Of a DNA stretch of 34,655 bases, positions 31,873 to 34,655 are shown in pieces; position 1 is the first letter of the stretch; every line of letters begins with the position of its first letter. A program made the position numbers and the translations under genes. The DNA comes from Ancylobacter dichloromethanicus (GTDB lineage Bacteria > Pseudomonadota > Alphaproteobacteria > Rhizobiales > Xanthobacteraceae). Location: assembly GCF_018390645.1 (NCBI RefSeq), contig NZ_JAHBGC010000035.1:1-34655 (forward strand), read 5' to 3'. A model generated the notes under the pieces. The model made no database searches. It saw nothing but the letters and a program-made list of their open reading frames with translations, and was not told the origin of the DNA.

Positions 31873-33009
31873 TCAGTCGAGGCTTATCCAGTTGGGCCCC
31901 TCGACCGGCACGGCGAGGAAGCGTTCATTGACCTCCGCCACCGTCCGGTCGACGTCGAGCGCGGCGAAGCGTTCGGGGTGGATCCATTTCGCCAGGATCT
32001 CGACCGTGAACAGGTCGAGCGGCGAGTTGAGCATCTGGTGCGACAGGCCGTGCACCCGGTGGTCGCGCACGGCGGCAAGATCGGAAAAGCCCGGCCGGGC
32101 GACGACCCGCGCCAGCGTCTCGCGCGCCCGCTCGGCGCTGTATTCGGGCCCGATCAGCAGCCCGGCGGTGCCTTCCATGTGGCTGCCGCCGGTGGCGATA
32201 TAGACTTGCGGGTCCTGGGCGATGACGTATTCGAGATTCAGCTTGCCGAAGGCACGCGGGATCACCGCCGCGCCGATATTGGTGCCGCCCACCGCCTCGA
32301 TGATGTCGCCGACATTGCCGCGCCCCGGCGAGTTGCAGCAGTCGGCCGTCATCGCGGCATGCGGCTCCAGGAACACGCGCGGGCGTTCGTCCTTCGCCAG
32401 CCCGTCGAGCTTGGCCCGCACCGCATCGAGGCGCTCACGGCGGAAGGCGAGGAAATCCCGCGCCTGCGCCGCCCGCCCGGTCGCCTCCCCCAGCAGGGTC
32501 AGGCTCGGTTCGAGATTGGTCAGCGGGTGGGTGAAGAAGTCGATCACCACCACCGGAATGCCCGCCGCCTCGATGCGCGCGCGCTCCTCCGGCGTGGGCT
32601 GCGCGCCCAGCGAGAACACGGCGAGGTCCGGACGGGCCGCCACCACCTGCTCCACCGACAGCGCGCCGGCGGAACTCGCCACCTTGGCGAGTTGGTCGAT
32701 CGCCGGGAACTTCGCCCGGTAGGCCTCATAAGTATGCGTGCCGATTCGGTTGATGTCGCGCGGCCAGGCGGCAAGCACGCTCACCGGGTCACGATGGATG
32801 AGCGCCAGCGCGATGAGAAAGCGCCCATCGTCGATGAGCAGCCGATGCGCCGGCGCCGCCAGCGTCACCTCGCGCCCGGTCACGTCCGTCAGCGCGATCT
32901 CTGCCCGCGCGGGCAGAGACGACGTGAGGAGAATAACGGCCAATGCCGCCGCCCATCCCGCAATGCGGCGGGCCAGTACGGCACTGGCGGCACGGAAACG
33001 GCGAGGCAT
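31873..33009 (-). CDS. Iron-siderophore ABC transporter substrate-binding protein
   Basis: This 378-aa periplasmic protein has a signal peptide (about 1-36, AVILLTSSLPARA then EIALTD). It has the class III binding-protein layout (BtuF/FepB type): DVTGREVTLAAPAHRLLI, GALSVEQVVAARPDLAVFS, VVVIDFF, a long linking helix, CCNSPGRGNVGDIIEAVGGTNIG, and YVIAQDPQVYIATGG in lobe 2. It should capture the ferric catecholate for the FecCD permease and ATPase encoded at 20263-22133. No lipobox is evident, so it is probably soluble. It is the first gene of the siderophore operon, with an AT-rich control region upstream. No good ribosome site precedes ATG 33009. Confidence 0.88.
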   Translation of the reverse strand: MPRRFRAASAVLARRIAGWAAALAVILLTSSLPARAEIALTDVTGREVTLAAPAHRLLIDDGRFLIALALIHRDPVSVLAAWPRDINRIGTHTYEAYRAKFPAIDQLAKVASSAGALSVEQVVAARPDLAVFSLGAQPTPEERARIEAAGIPVVVIDFFTHPLTNLEPSLTLLGEATGRAAQARDFLAFRRERLDAVRAKLDGLAKDERPRVFLEPHAAMTADCCNSPGRGNVGDIIEAVGGTNIGAAVIPRAFGKLNLEYVIAQDPQVYIATGGSHMEGTAGLLIGPEYSAERARETLARVVARPGFSDLAAVRDHRVHGLSHQMLNSPLDLFTVEILAKWIHPERFAALDVDRTVAEVNERFLAVPVEGPNWISLD

Positions 33010-33048
33010 GGGCGAAAAACACCGGAGAGAGAGGCAAACACCGCCGCC

Positions 33049-33077
33049 TAATCCCTCCGCAGCGCCCGATCTGTCAA
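33049..33077 (-). promoter_or_regulatory. Candidate promoter of the siderophore operon
   Basis: On the minus strand TTGACA (33077-33072) is a perfect -35 box. With 17-18 nt spacing the -10 would be GGATTA or GATTAG near 33054-33048, a poor match. Transcription would start about 30 nt upstream of the binding protein ATG. A weak -10 beside a perfect -35 and an AT-rich upstream region is typical of regulated promoters. Confidence 0.4.
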
Positions 33078-33102
33078 CTAAAGATTTCGTAATTGCTTGT
33101 TT

Positions 33103-33122
33103 TTAATTAGTCTAATTTAGTC
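33103..33122. promoter_or_regulatory. AT-rich palindrome and direct repeat, candidate iron-regulator site
   Basis: AATTAG-T-CTAATT (33105-33117) is a perfect 13-nt palindrome. The same stretch is also a direct repeat of 10-nt units on the minus strand, GACTAAATTA then GACTAATTAA, one helical turn apart. It lies about 26 nt upstream of the TTGACA box of the siderophore operon. It could bind Fur, RirA, Irr or an AraC/LysR-type activator; the sequence does not decide. Confidence 0.45.
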
Positions 33123-33270
33123 ATTTCTCGCCGGCACATCTCTGTTTTACTTAAAGTCACTCCGGACGTCTTGACGTCGCGTCATCACAGTGCCGTGCGG
33201 TCCGGCGCCGCGAAGGGGGCGAATGTCGCCCAACCGACGCAAAAGCCTGCGAATCTCAGCCTCCGCAACC

Positions 33271-33305
33271 GTGCGCGGCACCTTGCCTCTCGAAAAGCCG
33301 CGCAC
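33271..33305. repeat. Strong hairpin 1 upstream of ugd
   Basis: GTGCGCGGC (33271-33279) and GCCGCGCAC (33297-33305) form a perfect 9-bp stem around a 17-nt loop. No T-tract follows. It may be an RNA leader element for ugd or a transcription block between divergent units. Confidence 0.5.
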
Positions 33306-33322
33306 AATTGGCTAAAGGGCAT

Positions 33323-33352
33323 GGTGGCTCCCCGCCGGTAACCGGAGCCACC
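33323..33352. repeat. Strong hairpin 2 upstream of ugd
   Basis: GGTGGCTCC (33323-33331) and GGAGCCACC (33344-33352) form a perfect 9-bp stem with a 12-nt loop that itself can pair (CCGG-TAA-CCGG on overlapping bases). It ends 26 nt before the ugd ATG, where it could affect ribosome access. Confidence 0.5.
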
Positions 33353-33378
33353 GCCGTCAACCGCAGTGAGAGTCACCC

Positions 33379-34623
33379 ATGCGCGTCGCGATGATCGGTA
33401 CAGGCTATGTCGGCCTGGTCTCCGGCACCTGCTTTTCCGATTTCGGCCACGACGTCACCTGCGTCGACATGGACGTCTCGAAGATCGAGCGCCTGAAGGC
33501 GGGCATCATGCCGATCTTCGAGCCGGGCCTCGACGAACTGGTCGCCCGCAACGTCGCCGGCGGCCGGCTGCGCTTCACCACCGATCTTGCCGAGGCGGTG
33601 GCCGAGGCGGAAGTGGTGTTCATCGCGGTCGGCACGCCCTCGCGGCGCGGCGACGGGCACGCCGACCTGTCCTACGTCCATGCCGCCGCGCGCGAGATCG
33701 CCCGCGCGGCAAACGGCTTCACCGTCGTCGTCACCAAGTCGACCGTGCCGGTGGGCACCGGCGCCGATCTCGAACACATCATCCGCGAGGCGACCCCGGA
33801 GGCCGACATCGCGGTCGTCTCCAACCCGGAATTCCTGCGCGAGGGCGCGGCGATCGAGGATTTCAAGCGGCCCGACCGCATCGTCGTCGGCACCGACGAT
33901 CCGCGCGCCCGCGAGGTGATGAAGGCGCTCTACCGCCCGCTCTCGCTCAACGCGGCGCCGCTGCTGTTCACCGAGCGCGCCAATGCCGAGCTGATCAAAT
34001 ATGCCTCGAACGCCTTCCTGGCGATGAAGATCACCTTCATCAACGAACTGGCCGATCTGTGCGAGAAGGTCGGCGGCGACGTGCAGGAAGTGGCACGCGG
34101 CATCGGCCTCGATCGCCGCATCGGCCCGAAATTCCTGCATGCCGGGCCGGGCTATGGCGGCTCCTGCTTTCCCAAGGACACGCTGGCCCTGACCCGCACC
34201 GCGCAGGAGGCCGGCACGCCGATCCGCCTCATCGAGACCGTCGCCACGGTGAACGAGACCCGCAAGGCCGCCATGGGCCGCAAGGTGCTGGAGGCGCTGA
34301 GCGTTCCCCCGCGCGGCGCCACCGTCGCGGTGCTCGGCCTGACCTTCAAGCCCAACACCGACGACATGCGCGACAGCCCGGCCATCAACATCATCCAGTC
34401 GCTGGTCGACCGCGGCGTGAAGATCCGCGCCTATGACCCGGTCGGCATGGAAGAGGCGCGCAAGGTCCTTCCCGACGCCGTCATGTACGCCACCGGCCCC
34501 TATGAATGCGCCGAGGGCGCCGACTGCCTCGTCATCGTCACCGAATGGGACGCCTTCCGCGCGCTCGACCTCGACCGCCTCAAGGCCCAGTTGCGCACCC
34601 CTGTTACACGAAGGATCAGGTGA
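33379..34623 (+). CDS. ugd: UDP-glucose 6-dehydrogenase, C-terminal end replaced
   Basis: Ugd oxidises UDP-glucose to UDP-glucuronate for capsule, exopolysaccharide or lipid sugars. The 414-aa frame has the NAD motif GTGYVG (7-12), KSTVPVGT, NPEFLREGAA, the catalytic cysteine in GPGYGGSCFPKD (C263, with K266), and GLTFKPNTDDMRDSPA. Homology continues to about residue 409 (LDLDRLKAQLRTPV). There, alphaproteobacterial Ugd proteins normally continue for some 25 residues (roughly VVDLRN, then a short tail). Here the frame ends with five unrelated residues, TRRIR, and TGA. The break falls at TGTTACACG (34602), which looks like an insertion sequence end. The active site is intact, so the truncated enzyme may still work, but stability could suffer. 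Confidence 0.88.
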   Translation: MRVAMIGTGYVGLVSGTCFSDFGHDVTCVDMDVSKIERLKAGIMPIFEPGLDELVARNVAGGRLRFTTDLAEAVAEAEVVFIAVGTPSRRGDGHADLSYVHAAAREIARAANGFTVVVTKSTVPVGTGADLEHIIREATPEADIAVVSNPEFLREGAAIEDFKRPDRIVVGTDDPRAREVMKALYRPLSLNAAPLLFTERANAELIKYASNAFLAMKITFINELADLCEKVGGDVQEVARGIGLDRRIGPKFLHAGPGYGGSCFPKDTLALTRTAQEAGTPIRLIETVATVNETRKAAMGRKVLEALSVPPRGATVAVLGLTFKPNTDDMRDSPAINIIQSLVDRGVKIRAYDPVGMEEARKVLPDAVMYATGPYECAEGADCLVIVTEWDAFRALDLDRLKAQLRTPVTRRIR

Positions 34624-34655
34624 GACCGTAGGGCTTTGGCGGGATCAGCCGGGAA
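34602..34655. mobile_element. Possible insertion sequence end interrupting ugd
   Basis: The last 54 nt begin TGTTACACGAAGG exactly where Ugd similarity stops. A 5'-TG terminus followed by GGTGAGACC, and later GGGCTTTGGCGG, recalls terminal repeats of IS481-type elements, but I have only the edge and no transposase. The window ends here, so the element, its other end and any target duplication cannot be seen. Confidence 0.35.

Larger units (their letters stand above)
33010..33378. other. Divergent control region, siderophore operon and ugd
   Basis: 369 nt without a supported gene. The left part (33072-33122) is strikingly AT-rich (13 of 50 G+C at 33081-33130) and carries the likely siderophore operon promoter and operator. 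TGACG-tcg-CGTCA at 33172-33184 is a small palindrome. The right part contains two strong hairpins (33271-33305 and 33323-33352) before ugd. I found no clear promoter for ugd. Confidence 0.6.

Noticed and set aside
30658..33051. A 797-codon plus-strand open frame opposite the propeller and binding protein
   Set aside because: It is a shadow of two exported proteins with clear signal peptides and motifs.
33105..33117. AATTAG-T-CTAATT as a classical E. coli Fur box or a rhizobial Irr/RirA site
   Set aside because: It does not match GATAATGATAATCATTATC or TTTAGAA-N3-TTCTAAA well enough, so it is kept only as an unassigned candidate operator.
33185..33376. A 63-codon minus-strand frame upstream of ugd
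   Set aside because: It crosses both hairpins, has no ribosome site or similarity, and sits in a non-coding control region.
1..34655. tRNA, rRNA, CRISPR arrays, prophage or conjugative genes
   Set aside because: No cloverleaf, rRNA signature, regularly spaced repeats or phage/plasmid genes were seen on either strand. Only a possible IS edge lies at the right end.

Overview
The window is G+C-rich DNA with strongly G/C-ending codons, dense genes and alphaproteobacterial gene neighbours: sdhCDAB order, a TTG-started HNH protein, GluQRS next to sdhB, and an AEC transporter. It looks like a Hyphomicrobiales chromosome, perhaps Xanthobacteraceae (Ancylobacter, Starkeya or Xanthobacter). The genus is a guess from remembered protein similarity, not a computed placement.

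Layout. 143-4715 (+): priA, a small membrane protein of DUF5993 type, a five-helix DsbB-like protein, an ACT-like small protein behind a clear promoter, and an AEC transporter. 4728-9267 (-): a secreted glycerophosphodiesterase-like protein, a DUF2161 PD-(D/E)XK-like protein, a spermidine-synthase-like methyltransferase, gluQ and sdhB. 9562-10335 (+): a lower-G+C methyltransferase sitting inside the succinate dehydrogenase operon. 10370-13006 (-): sdhA, sdhD, sdhC. 13316-18333 (+): a secreted PHB-depolymerase-like esterase, an M23 murein peptidase overlapping a small carboxylesterase, and an HNH protein. 18450-18989 (-): a second, classical DsbB.

19111-33009 is a catecholate siderophore locus. 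A long minus-strand operon runs periplasmic binding protein, YncE-like beta-propeller, entC, entE, isochorismatase, a free-standing aryl carrier protein, entF (C-A-T-TE) and entA. It starts from an AT-rich control region near 33072-33122. Converging on it are a FecCD permease and ABC ATPase, with an IroE/Fes-like esterase divergent from them. The logic is chorismate to isochorismate (EntC) to 2,3-dihydroxybenzoate (isochorismatase, EntA); loading on the carrier (EntE); coupling to serine and probable trilactone release (EntF); import of the ferric complex (binding protein, FecCD, ATPase); and hydrolysis to free iron (esterase). No TonB receptor, exporter, phosphopantetheinyl transferase or MbtH-like gene is in the window.

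The right edge holds ugd (UDP-glucose dehydrogenase). Its last residues are replaced by sequence that looks like the end of an insertion sequence. I found no rRNA, tRNA, CRISPR array or defence island. The most interesting points are the split EntB with a YncE propeller in the siderophore operon, the foreign methyltransferase splitting sdhA from sdhB, the interrupted ugd, and several strong inverted repeats in intergenic DNA.
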